NCBI GenBank assembly: GCA_947652115.1
Contig: OX393561.1
Span: 30,738,199-30,802,198, forward strand
Length of the DNA stretch: 64,000 bases
From: Blastomussa wellsi
Lineage: Eukaryota > Cnidaria > Anthozoa > Scleractinia > Plerogyridae
Direction: 5' to 3'
Shown: in pieces, positions 47,618 to 57,967 of the stretch
Numbering within the stretch: position 1 is the stretch's first letter
Layout: every line of letters starts with the position of its first letter
Program-made: the position numbers and the translations under genes
Notes under the pieces: model-generated
The model's input: the letters and a program-made list of their open reading frames with translations, nothing else
What the model was told of the DNA's origin: nothing
Databases searched by the model: none

Positions 47618-49138
47618 CTATTTCTGCGCACAAGCGCTTTTCAAAATTTGCAAGGATAAGTCAGTGAAATTTTCAGCTTGTGCTTTAGTCGTGACATGCG
47701 GAAAATACTCCACAGCCCAGTAAAGCTTGCCGTCCACAGTGAGTATATTGTTTCCGAATGTTGGGCCCGTTTTCGTTTCTTGCACTCCAAAATACGATCC
47801 GGCAAACTTGAACGGAGTGTTTTCGCTTTGATTTGTTACCTGGGCTCCGTAATTATTGATATTAAATAAATGGTTTCTACGACCCTCGTTGTATTTATAT
47901 TCGGACATTTTACAGTATGTTGGAATGTCAATGCATTGATAAAACTTCAGAAGGTTCAGATGTTTTCCGGTATCCAGCTGCGTGTGGACCTCGCGAGTAC
48001 ACGCGCGTGCAAAGTTCCAAAACCCTTGTTCATCTTCTGGGTCTACCGAGGGCACTGGAATACTTAACGTACTTCCACTCACATAAGCTCCAAACACGTC
48101 ATTGTTCAGCTGGGGCTGGCAGTCTTTTCGTAAGCTGATAGAGTAAGTTGAGTCCACGGAAACTGGAGTTTTCAGATCACGTTGTCTCTGTTGGAGAATT
48201 CGGGCGATCGCGAGATGCGTGGAGGCGGAAATGGCCCCGTGCACTGTGCACTTGTTTGCCTTGCAGCTCTTTATCAGTAACTTGGTTTCTTCTTCAGACA
48301 GGCTGCGACTCAAAAGGCAAGTTCTCTTTGATACCAGCGGGTGTGAATTGGCAACAGCTGGGTAAACGGACAGATATGAATTCTTTGGCTTAACAAAGAA
48401 TGTTCTTACTCGCTGAAGGGTGAAAAAACTTGACAACAGCAGTCTCTCCAAGATGCTAGGTTTGGCAAAATTTGACATCAGTGATTCAACAGGAGGTCTG
48501 AAAGGCAAGCTTTCGACTTTAAATTCTTCACCATCGTGGAGAAAAGTTAAATAGTCCATCAGCGTTTTTTGGAGCTCGAAAATGGAAAGTGCGTCGCAGA
48601 TAACATGGTAGAATGTGAATATCAACGCGTTTCGCAATTTTCCATCAACTAATGTTTCTCTTAGTAACCTGACACGCCACAATGGACCTATTGCAGTGTT
48701 GAATAAAGCACCGTTTATTTCTTTCTCGAAGCCGTCTTCCCATTTATCCGCCGATATCCCGTCTAATACTTGAAAGTCAACCGTATCAGGGCTGTTCATT
48801 TCTTCAAAGCACGCTTCATTGCCGCTCTCGTTGATTCTCATTCGTAAGGAAGGAAAACGCTTGGGAAGAAGACTGAGCGCTTTTCTGAGATGACCTTGAT
48901 TTAGTTCGTCTTTAGAATCCAGCAGCAATGCAGAAGTAACAGTCCCCCAGTGATTCACTCTTTCTCTTTCAAGCAGAACCTGTTCTAACAATCCCAGACG
49001 CCTCGTCAGTCTGCCGTTACTCTGCGATCGGTGAACACTGAAATCAGTATTATTTTTCCTTTTCACCTGAATCATAAAAGCAATGACGGCTGCTACGACC
49101 AACGCACAAATGACCAAAGCTATATAAGGTCCGAACAT
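47618..49138 (-). CDS. Membrane-anchored HxxxD acyltransferase (alcohol acetyltransferase/condensation-domain fold)
   Basis: A 506-residue single-exon protein from the first in-frame ATG (49136-49138); upstream codons up to a stop at 49220-49222 have no ATG. Residues 4-24 form a hydrophobic N-terminal anchor followed by KRKNN, predicting a signal-anchored type II or III membrane protein. The body resembles the chloramphenicol-acetyltransferase-like fold of alcohol acetyltransferases and condensation domains: GPLWRV at 151-156, the HHxxxD motif as YHVICD (177-182) with the catalytic second histidine kept and the first changed to Tyr, and FGAY in the region corresponding to the DFGWG motif. It would transfer an acyl group from a CoA or carrier thioester; the substrate is unknown. 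It is paralogous to 51903-53363, lying head to head 2.8 kb away. Confidence 0.85.
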   Translation of the reverse strand: MFGPYIALVICALVVAAVIAFMIQVKRKNNTDFSVHRSQSNGRLTRRLGLLEQVLLERERVNHWGTVTSALLLDSKDELNQGHLRKALSLLPKRFPSLRMRINESGNEACFEEMNSPDTVDFQVLDGISADKWEDGFEKEINGALFNTAIGPLWRVRLLRETLVDGKLRNALIFTFYHVICDALSIFELQKTLMDYLTFLHDGEEFKVESLPFRPPVESLMSNFAKPSILERLLLSSFFTLQRVRTFFVKPKNSYLSVYPAVANSHPLVSKRTCLLSRSLSEEETKLLIKSCKANKCTVHGAISASTHLAIARILQQRQRDLKTPVSVDSTYSISLRKDCQPQLNNDVFGAYVSGSTLSIPVPSVDPEDEQGFWNFARACTREVHTQLDTGKHLNLLKFYQCIDIPTYCKMSEYKYNEGRRNHLFNINNYGAQVTNQSENTPFKFAGSYFGVQETKTGPTFGNNILTVDGKLYWAVEYFPHVTTKAQAENFTDLSLQILKSACAQK

Positions 49139-49709
49139 ACTAAACGTGTTCAAAGACAAACGTTTTTCGATTCTGAACGTTTTCTCAGATGGCTTGCACA
49201 AAATGACTGGCCACTTTAGTCATTGCCGGTATTTTATAGGCACGCGTTAGTGATACGGAAGCGAGTATCCAATGGTATTTGTTATGGTAAAGAAAAGAAT
49301 AAGATTCCCGTTGTCGATACGTACGTCATTTGAAGGGCCAGATGACGCCAAATTTGGCGATTCATCTCTTGAGCTGAAACCTCAAGCGCTTATCTTATGA
49401 CGATATGTTGCGTCAAAAGCGGAGGTTATTTCTTATAAAAGCACTGTAGGCCTTATTTTTGTGAAAAAAAAATCCTGATGACATTTTATTGGTGGCATGG
49501 TCGACAGTCAGCGCGACGCAATTATGATATTTGTAATCCTCTTAACCACTTAGCACCCCCGCATGGTAATTCCAAACAAAATATTTTGTCTGTTGTCAAC
49601 AGTTCTGCATAAAATAACATCGAAAAAGTGATGATGTCACTTGTCTGTTTATAACAGATGTGACAAGCAATTCAAAGGGCTGCAAACGTCACGCGATATT
49701 AAACCACGT
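49139..49709. other. 5' flank of the minus-strand acyltransferase
   Basis: Presumed 5' untranslated region and promoter of the minus gene. No core element can be assigned with confidence. It leads into the diverged tandem units that fill the centre of the divergent intergenic region. Confidence 0.4.
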
Positions 49710-50590
49710 GCGTGCAACTGAATAACGAGGCAGCCTATAAATAGCGATAGTGTTATGTAGCAAAGTCACGCTGTGGAATTTTCTGGAGTTCTCTACAGAA
49801 TTCCATCGACTGCAAACTCAGTGGTTATGAAATGGAAGCATAACTCGCCTTTATGGCTTAAAAATGGTAGTCAAACCCAAAGCAAATGATAGGATTCCAT
49901 TGAAAGGAAGTGTTCGGTTGTGAAAAACTAACACAAATAAACCAATTTAGAAAGTAAGATTTTCCCTAAATTTTGTTCAGTGTAGCGTTGACCGAGTAGC
50001 TGATATTTCATCGTCTAGTGAATTTCATATATTGTTTTATTGTTTCGCAACAGAATAGCGTGAAAATAGCGTCTGTTGCCAGCCATTTTAAAGTTCGCAT
50101 TCTATGAAATACAAACTCAGTGCTGTTGAAATGGGAATGGTGGAAAAACACAAAATAACAAAAAGAAGTGTAGGGATGAAAAAAAGAAGAAATGATCAAG
50201 GCCAGTGAATTTTTACCCTAAATTGGATTAGTCAAACATTTTTAAAAGTATTTTATCATGAAGTGAACCTTGAATTGTTTACTTGTGGTGATATTGCTTT
50301 ATAATTGAATAGCCTAAAATAGCGTGACGTCGCTCGATACTAAGTCACGCGATTGCATTTTTCCATCCAGCACTTCATTATATACAAACTCAGTAAAGAT
50401 ATAATGGAAAGAACTGGTTTGTAAACGGCAGAATAACCGATACGAAATACTTAGATCTTATAAAAAAGTGTACTGATGGCAAAAACCGACAGAAATGACC
50501 CAGTTAATTACGGCGTTTCTTTTTTCGGACAAGAATTCGTCCTTCAGTTTGGAGTAGCTGAGATATCATCGAGTGAATACAATGTGTACT
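49710..50590 (+). repeat. Three diverged ~280-bp tandem units between the acyltransferase genes
   Basis: Segments starting near 49710, 50010 and 50290 share, in order, an AATAGCG- or AAATAGCGTG-like block, a TTCCATC / ATACAAACTCAGT block, a run like GGAAAGAA or GGGAATGGTGG, and a closing TTTTTACCCTAAATT or ATATCATCGAGTGAATA-like block. The similarity is clear for ACAAACTCAGT (50107 and 50387) and CAAACTCAGT (49814) but weak elsewhere. Unit borders are approximate. No coding is seen. Confidence 0.45.
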
Positions 50591-51902
50591 GTTTTGACTT
50601 GGAATTTAATAAAATAAACAACAATCGCAAAAAATAACATTGCATTGGCCTCTCTTTGTCTACGATTGTTTACCAGTCAAAATCCTTTCATTTTTGTAAA
50701 CGTTTATTTTCTGTTAATCTGTAATCTGTTTTTAAAATTCTCAAACATGTTTAATAGCACGATGCGCGCGCGCTAAAAGATCAGAATGTTTGACGTACGA
50801 AGCTCAGACGCCCGCGTTTCAGCGGAAAGAGCTTGCGCGTGCCCACGCAAACTAACGATGCGTGGGACGTGCGTGACTGACACGCGGAAGAGTGGAATGG
50901 TGGTTTGGGTGGTTTGTATGACTCAGCGAAGATCTCAAGGCTTTGTGCTATTTGTAGTTATTAGAAAAGATCGTTAAACTTGGGACATATGTACTGGCTT
51001 TATACACCTTTATGATGGGAGCTTATCTCTTGGTGGAAGGGAACCTCCATTCGTAAGGAACAGCACATCTTGTTTTCGATAATACATGATTTTTTCCAGT
51101 CGCCGGTAAGATGCGTCTAAACTTCGCATTGGATAGCGTTTATAAATTGAAGAATCCCCTTTCCAAAATAAAAGTTGTTAATATATGGAGTGGCGAATAA
51201 AACAGGCAATCAAGGGGGGTCTCCATAACAGCTAAACATTAACATTTAGACCATTAAGTTTTTTATCTGCTAACTTGTAACAGTTAAAATTTTGCTGTAA
51301 CAGTTATTAAACGACATTTCTCCTCCTCCTCCCCCAATTTGAGCAATAACCCCGGCTTTAAAAAGCGTAATGTGAATCACAGAACATCCACAGTTTGTTA
51401 ATATCACTCTGGAAATTACTTGACTTCGACAATAGCCAAAACAATAATAGTCAAAACAACAATATTCAAAACTGGTTACCCAGACTGAGACTCATTCCCA
51501 GTTTTTGACCGTACCTCCCAGCCTGCCCCGCAACCTTTGCAATGACATCGTCTATCCCCAGTCTTTCGAAAATATCTGGACCCCCTGGGAACGAGGTGAC
51601 TCGGAACGATAGGCATGTTTTTGGTACTCTGATATGAGCTGACGCAGTAGTGTTTTAAACTTTCCTTCAGTTTCACGATTCACTAATGTTTAGTGACGTG
51701 AGCGCGTTTGTTATGAAGGATTGCACTCGTATTCTAGCAGTTACCATGACAACACAATATCTTCAGAAATGCTTGGGCGATTGTCACACAATGAAATGGA
51801 TCAATATTAGCCATGAATAGTAAATACTACATAAATTAAAGAAACGGTCTGTGTGTCCGTGTGAAAAAAAAAATAACAAAACGAGCGAGGTATAAAGTAA
51901 AA
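50591..51902. other. 5' flank of the plus-strand acyltransferase
   Basis: No gene is recognised. It contains a GCGCGCGC block near 50763-50774 and a half-copy of the CCCTGGGAACGAGGTG hairpin repeat near 51587. Just before the ATG at 51903 the sequence is A-rich. An upstream non-coding exon is possible but not demonstrated. Confidence 0.4.
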
Positions 51903-53363
51903 ATGGCAAATCCTGTTCAACGGAATGAGCCAAAACTTAACGGTTCAGAGAATTTCTCGGCAGAGGGCAAACAATCGAGGCGTCTTGGCCTCACAGAACG
52001 AGTGCTGCTCGAAAGAGAAAGAGTGAATCACTGGGGGACAGTTACTTCTGCATTGCTGTTGGATTCTAAAGACGAACTAAATCAAGGTCATCTCAGAAAA
52101 GCGCTCAGTCTCTTTCCCAAGCGTTTTCCTTCATTACGAATGCGAATCCGCGAGAGCGGCAATAAAGCGTGCTTTGAAGAAATGGACAGCCCTGATACAG
52201 TGGACTTTCAAGTATTAGACGGGATATCGGCGGATAAATGGGAAGAAGGCTTCGAGAAAGAAATAAACGGTGCCTTATTCAACACTGCAACAGGTCCATT
52301 GTGGCGTGTCAGGTTACTAAGAGAAACATTAGTTGATGGAAAATTACGTAACGCGTTGATATTCACATTCCACCATGTTATCTGCGACGCACTTTCCATT
52401 TTCGAGCTCCAAAAAACGCTGATGGAATATTTAACTTTGCTCCACGATGGTGAAGAATTTAAAGTCGAAAGCTTGCCTTTCAGACCTGCGATTGAATCAC
52501 TGATGTCAGATCTTGAACCTGGTATTGGTGAAAGGTTGCTATTTTCAAGCTATTTCACGGTTCAGCGAGTTAAAACCTTCTTTGCGAAGCCCGAGAATTT
52601 GTATTTGTCAGTTTACCCACCAGTTGCTGATTCGAATCCATCGGTATCAAAGAAAACCTGCCTTCTGAGTCGCAGTCTGTCTGAAGAAGAAACTAAGCTG
52701 TTGATAAAGAGCTGCAAGGCAAACAAGTGCACAGTACACGGGGCCATTACCGCCTCAACGCATCTCGCAATCGCGCGAATTCTCCAGCAAAAGAAACACG
52801 ATTTGGAAACCCCCGTGTTGGAATCAGCTTATACTATCAGTTTACGAAAATATTGCGAGCCGAAAGTAAACAGTGACGAGTTTGGAGCCTATGCCTGTGA
52901 AAGTGGATTATCTATTCCAGTACCCTTGCTTTACCCAGATGACAAGCAAGGCTTTTGGGACTTTGCGCGCGTGTGTACTCGCGAGGTCCACACGCAGCTG
53001 GATTCTGGGAAGCACCTAAATCGTTTGAAGTTGTACCATTGTGTCGACATTTCAGCGTACTGCAGAATTCACATCAATGAGCACAAAGAAGGTCGTAGAA
53101 GTCAGATTTTCACGATCACCAACTGCGGAGCTCTCCAAACAAAACAGAGCGATGAGAGTCCATACAGATTCGCCGGGATTTATTTCGGGTTACGAGGGGA
53201 GAAATTGGGTCCCATATTTGGAAACAATATCCTCACTGTCGATGGAAAGATTTACTGGGCTGTGGAGTATTTTCCGCACGTTACAACTAAACGACAGGCA
53301 GAAGAATTTGTTGATTTGTCGTTGAAAATTTTGAAAGATGTCTGTGCGCACTCTGCGCAGTGA
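51903..53363 (+). CDS. HxxxD acyltransferase (alcohol acetyltransferase/condensation-domain fold), soluble paralogue
   Basis: 486 residues from ATG 51903; the frame is open upstream only through a GTG at 51861, which is not a plausible eukaryotic start. It has no membrane anchor, unlike its neighbour. The intact HHxxxD motif is HHVICD at 157-162, GPLWRV is at 131-136, and DEFGAY matches the region of the DFGWG motif. From RRLGL to LQKTL it differs from the minus-strand paralogue at only 9 of 148 positions by eye, whereas the C-terminal half is much more diverged. It probably acts in the cytosol as an acyl-CoA-dependent O- or N-acyltransferase; the substrate is unknown. AATAAA at 53398-53403, 35 bases after the stop, is a probable polyadenylation signal. 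Confidence 0.87.
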   Translation: MANPVQRNEPKLNGSENFSAEGKQSRRLGLTERVLLERERVNHWGTVTSALLLDSKDELNQGHLRKALSLFPKRFPSLRMRIRESGNKACFEEMDSPDTVDFQVLDGISADKWEEGFEKEINGALFNTATGPLWRVRLLRETLVDGKLRNALIFTFHHVICDALSIFELQKTLMEYLTLLHDGEEFKVESLPFRPAIESLMSDLEPGIGERLLFSSYFTVQRVKTFFAKPENLYLSVYPPVADSNPSVSKKTCLLSRSLSEEETKLLIKSCKANKCTVHGAITASTHLAIARILQQKKHDLETPVLESAYTISLRKYCEPKVNSDEFGAYACESGLSIPVPLLYPDDKQGFWDFARVCTREVHTQLDSGKHLNRLKLYHCVDISAYCRIHINEHKEGRRSQIFTITNCGALQTKQSDESPYRFAGIYFGLRGEKLGPIFGNNILTVDGKIYWAVEYFPHVTTKRQAEEFVDLSLKILKDVCAHSAQ

Positions 53364-53397
53364 CTTGAATTCTTTGTCTTTTTTACTTTCTTTTAAA

Positions 53398-53403
53398 AAT
53401 AAA
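53398..53403 (+). promoter_or_regulatory. Probable polyadenylation signal of the plus acyltransferase
   Basis: AATAAA lies 35 bases downstream of the stop codon on the coding strand. Its use is inferred from spacing only. Confidence 0.5.
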
Positions 53404-53506
53404 CGTAAAAAGACTCGGGCCATTATGAGTATGAACTAAATTATTTGTTCAGGAAAAATAGATAATTATTCAGTGCCTGTATGAAACGACCACAGTATGC
53501 CCTTCG

Positions 53507-53554
53507 GATTCGCTCCGACGAAGGGCTAACGCTCGAAACGTCGGCAATTGAATC
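53507..53554 (+). ncRNA. Hammerhead-ribozyme-like motif
   Basis: GATTC 53507-53511 pairs with GAATC 53550-53554, and GCT 53512-53514 with GGC 53543-53545 (one G-U wobble). The core CCGACGA is 53515-53521, helix II 53522-53534, GAAA 53535-53538, and the GTC triplet 53540-53542. The same core U-to-C change occurs as in the other copies. Confidence 0.55.
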
Positions 53555-53616
53555 TCTTTACGGTGGCCAATTGACATTATCAACCCAGTTGATAAAACCA
53601 AATTATATTGTTATAC

Positions 53617-53661
<45 letters not shown>

Positions 53662-53664
53662 CTA
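53507..53664 (+). mobile_element. Ribozyme-bearing insertion, single arm
   Basis: Matches one arm of the 9418-9695 insertion from the hammerhead-like motif through TTTACGGTGGCCAATTGACA and TATTGTTATACTTCCCACCG to TTAGAAACTTACCCCCTCT. It is a half unit, and no target duplication was seen. It lies about 140 bases beyond the stop of the plus acyltransferase, possibly in or just past its transcript. Confidence 0.7.
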
Positions 53665-54700
53665 ATAATAATAAAAAACAGATTGTTTGTTTAAGAGTTA
53701 TCCTTTTCTTCGCGGTAGATGGCTGAGGTTCCGAAGACGTATCAGAGTCATTTTGTGATTTTGTTTCACTCTCGAGTTCTGGACATCGAGTGGCCATTTT
53801 GAAATTTGTGCTCGAAGGTTAAGCTTTCCCAGGGACCTTAGCGCACCGAAGTTTCACAGGAATGACGCTGACATTGTACCCAGGTTTCTCTCAAGAATAA
53901 GTTTGATTAATTCAGCTGTTATGAACACAGATGTTTCGATATTCCTTCATACTTTACGAGATTTTTTGGCAATTTCAAGGTTTTCTGGTTCACCGTGAGA
54001 TTTAGAGGCAAAGCCGTGAGACAGTGAGATGGCATCCCAAACCGTGAGAGTTGGAAGGTCTGTAATAATTAGTTAGTAACTGTATGGTTTATTATCTATT
54101 CACAAACTTTGCATAAAGACAGCTGGCATTAAAGCTAAACATGATTTAGCTTGAGCTATATTTTAGCTCTTTATAATCTAAGAACCAGCGCAATCAACAG
54201 AGATTCCAACAGAGCTCTGGTGGCTCGAAGGGCCGCAGAGCAGGAGCCCCATAACCGTAGAGATTGGAAAAATATCATGCATAGCAATAATGTGACTTCG
54301 CTCAACGTGGTAAACTTATGTTGGACATCGATGTTATGGTCAATTGACAGCCGTGAAAACAAGGTGCCCGCTGTCCAGCATCGCATGGATATATGGCGGG
54401 CTCAGGTTTTGGGTTCATCGAAGTCGAGTGTTTTGAAGTTGACCGCTGACCATGCAATAACTTTTTTGTTGTTGTTGTTGAATCGCAAGTAGCTTGTGCT
54501 GCAGCCGGACGTGCCACATAGTCCTCGGTGCTATAGACTGTCTACGACACGGGCTAATCGCTGGCTGAAGTGCAAACTTTTTCAATGTTGTAGATTTTCA
54601 TGGTCATCCTGTTGACTATTGAAATCAAAAATTAAATTCGAAACAATTCAACTATAGAAGCTTAGAATTTCAGCGAGTGTAGATGATAAATAAAGAAACA
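53665..54700. other. Intergenic, no recognised gene
   Basis: AT-rich sequence. Overlapping frames on both strands at 54151-54517 (up to 113 codons) have no domain and shadow each other. No splice-flanked exon is supported. Confidence 0.4.
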
Positions 54701-54709
54701 ATTTCTCCA

Positions 54710-56293
54710 AGTTTCAGGCCTATGCGGTGTACCGTTCGTGACGGTTATTTAACGGAACGTCCCACGCAAATTTACAAAGCGCAGTATGGAGACGCCATAT
54801 TTGTGTCCTTCCGAGGGGTACAGACAAATATGGCCGCCGTGATGCACGCGAAACCATCTGGAATTCAATTGAGCTATAATAGCGACTACTTTTGGCTCAT
54901 TAGCAATTATACTTACACATAAACACCACTTATTATATCTAAAATGTTCAAACATCTGAAAATCGAAAGGAAACAAAAAATAGTTTTGTCACGGCACTCA
55001 GCTTGATGTCACATATGGCGGAGAACTCAAATATTCAAGATGCTCTGTTTTCAAAACGAAGACTACTATCGAGCTGAAAATTTGCGAAAAGATATATTTT
55101 CAGTCAACCTTACACCTAGTGTCAACGAAAATTTAACAGGCTTAGTGAATTTTGATTTCAGAATTTTATGACGTCACATGAAAACCAAGAAATCTGATTT
55201 TTTATGAGGAGTTGTTCATTGAGAGCATTTTCTAAAAAACCAGCAAAAAATGGAGCTATGCTTTGAGACTTGTAATATTCGGCCCCAGGTAGTATGAGGA
55301 TAAGATATAGGGAATTTATAAAATAATTTAGACACGACTCGCGCTCGAATAGTCGGGGGCAGCGAAAGAAGCGGCGAGCGAGGCGAAAACGAGGGAGGAT
55401 TAGGGCGAGAGCGGGAACGAGGGCCGTTAAGACTTTTCTTTAACGAACCCCTTCTGGTATAACAGGAGCTGCTATACCTTCTGATTGGTTGATTTTGACA
55501 AGTAATGTCAACACCTCGTGATGTGCCTCATTTTATGCCATCATAAAAATAACGTGTAGTGTGATTAAGACGATTTGTCGATTTGCGTTACATCTTGGTA
55601 ACCGTGTGTTAAGTACTCGGTACATCGTGTGTTTAGATGAGATTCAGGCAATGTAAACACGACAAAAGTCCTTAAATATAAAATAAGTAAGTCTCAGATC
55701 CGGTGGTGTTCCATTCGTCGAGACGAAATCGAAAGCCGAAACTGTCACTCAAATTTATAAAGCTCAGTATGGGAACGCCATATTTATGTCCTTCCGAGGG
55801 GCACAAGTCAGTGACTACTTTTGGCTCATAAGCTAACTATTCTTCCACATAAACACCACTTATTATATCTAAGATTTTCAAACTACTGAAAATCGAACAA
55901 ACACGCTTCGAAACGGCACTCATCTTGATGTCACTTTATACGACGGAGAACTCAAATATTCAAATTGCTCTGTTTGAAAAACGAATGACACTACCGAGCT
56001 TAAAATTGAAAAAAGCTGTATTATCCTATACCAACTATAGCGGTACCGATTTTTTTGAAAAAGGAGGAACACAAGTTCTTCGATTCTTGGCTGTTTTAAT
56101 CTCCAGTTGACTTCGGATCCAACCGTATAGATCGTTTTCACTGTCACGCAACCAAAAAATAAATCCAACACCATTCAGTCAATGAAGTCAAACAAAAGAA
56201 TAATATTAAAGGAGATAACAAAAGGAGTATTTTCTCCAGGTTTTACGGCTCTGCGTTACCCCAAACCGCAGATATTTGCCGAAACGTTTTGCC

Positions 56294-56326
<33 letters not shown>

Positions 56327-56400
56327 ATGGTGCACCTCAGATGTGCACCAATATGGCGACCGGAAAATAGTGTAAACATCTGGAACTTACTTTAGATAGC
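54710..56400 (+). repeat. Three diverged copies of one dispersed repeat
   Basis: Copies begin near 54714, 55700 and 56230. The first two share ACAAAG/AAAGC-GCAGTATGG, GCCATATTT-TGTCCTTCCGAGGGG, CTACTTTTGGCTCAT and TAAACACCACTTATTATATC, then GATGTCAC and GGAGAACTCAAATATTCAA, over about 350-400 bases. The third keeps only the first part (AATTTACAGAGCCCAGTATGG, CACCAATATGGCGACC). Between copies 1 and 2 lies unrelated GC-rich DNA (55330-55440). It is probably an old non-autonomous element; frames inside are not coding. Confidence 0.6.
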
Positions 56401-57294
56401 TAGGATAATATGTTATGGAGACAGACATTTACATAAACATTTTCCCTACTACTTCGAGTTCTCAAATGGCTAAAATCACAATGTAAATATACCTTTTATG
56501 ACAAACATGAACGACACTTCATGTCACGCCCTGTCATAATTCTGAAATTCAAAATGCGCTAGTTTCTAAAATTGTAAACGGATATAAATTTTGTAACTCT
56601 TATGCCTGATAAGGATAAAAACTTTGATATTTCTTTAGTCTTGGGTTTTAGAACCAGATGGCGTCACGTGAAAACGATCTGTAGCGAAGATAAGAAGTGA
56701 TCTCGAGTTACAAGTCAGCTCTTTTTATCTATTTATCTACAAAGTTACTATTGTTGACAGAGATCAAAGCTATTCGGTGTTCCAGATGATTAAAGAACCT
56801 AGTACGGCCTGTAAAAGTGTGGTATCTCTTTAAAATAGTTCGCTACATTGAAATGCCAACGCAAGGATTCCCTCGACAAACCCCGGAATGTTTTGTTAGC
56901 CTTCATTTGGACAAGGTTTCAACAGCTGTCGGAGTTAGCTGGGAAATGCTTATTACATGAAATTTTTGCGACACATAAACAGATTAATCCACGATCCGAG
57001 TGATCTTGGATTAATCTGTTTATAAATAAAGAAACGCAAATTTAAGAATCCAATTTTGATTTTTTTTAAAGAAACGCACCTCAGCTTATCAATTTACCCT
57101 TGCTCGCAAAGGAAGGAATAGTGACCCTCAGATTCTACGACGAGGGCGACAACAGTATTTACTAGAAGATCTTCTTGTGCTCACAAAATAGCCTCGCCAG
57201 TAAACTTCATTTACCTTTTTTTTATCAGCAGCTAAGTTAGCGCGGTCATTCCCACTGAAACTCGGCCTGACAAGCGTATAAGCTTATAACTTTC
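56401..57294. other. Intergenic, no recognised gene
   Basis: AT-rich spacer. The only structure noted is a short palindrome near 56976-57022, where AGATTAATCCA is followed by TGGATTAATCT. No exon is supported. Confidence 0.4.
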
Positions 57295-57967
57295 ACTCTT
57301 TATTTATTTTTATTTTATTTTTACAACTTTACTGGGTGTTACAAAAATATAACTAACCCCAAAAGGGATGGTGCGAACGGGACACAAGAACCCATGCGAG
57401 GCAACACCCGTGAAAAAAAAAACAGAGAAATATTATGAAAGAGAAGAAACTAGAAACTATGGGTGACAGGGGCAGCATGCACAATTGTCCAAGTACAAGA
57501 AAAATTTATATCAAAGCGATTCTTTAGAAGATGAAACATGTTTTGTCTGACAAAATTGTGAAAGCACGCTATTGTTGGGTAGGAGGTGATAATTTACAGC
57601 TATAGGCCTGGATAGAGATTGTTTTACATACAAGTGTTTTGACTTAGTCTGGTTCGGCCATGGGAGACAAAGGAAACAAAGTTCATGAACATCAAGATCG
57701 GTAAAACCGTTCAGGCATTTGTAAAAGAAAACGAGATCTTTGAGTTCGCGGTCGCAGGTTAAAGGAAGAAGTTTTAGAGCCAGAATTCTGTCCCTATAAG
57801 TAATTTCGTCAACACGTTGGTTGAGGATCCACCTTGTGGCTCTCCTTTACACCCTTTCAATTTGATTTTTATAAGTGTTATTTTCTCCGGGAACCAAACT
57901 TGGATAGCGTAGGACAGCTGCGATTAATTTCACAAGTGCCACATACAGTGAGCACCTAACTGACATA

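Noticed and set aside
47678..48393. Several plus-strand frames inside the minus-strand acyltransferase
   Set aside because: They are shadows of the long minus-strand gene with the conserved HxxxD motif.
47618..49201. Longer acyltransferase start at 49201
   Set aside because: That codon is TTG. The first ATG in frame is 49136-49138, and it still leaves a complete hydrophobic anchor.
51861..51902. Upstream start of the plus acyltransferase at a GTG
   Set aside because: GTG is not a plausible start here. The ATG at 51903 is the first in frame, and the preceding codons are low-complexity Lys/Arg.
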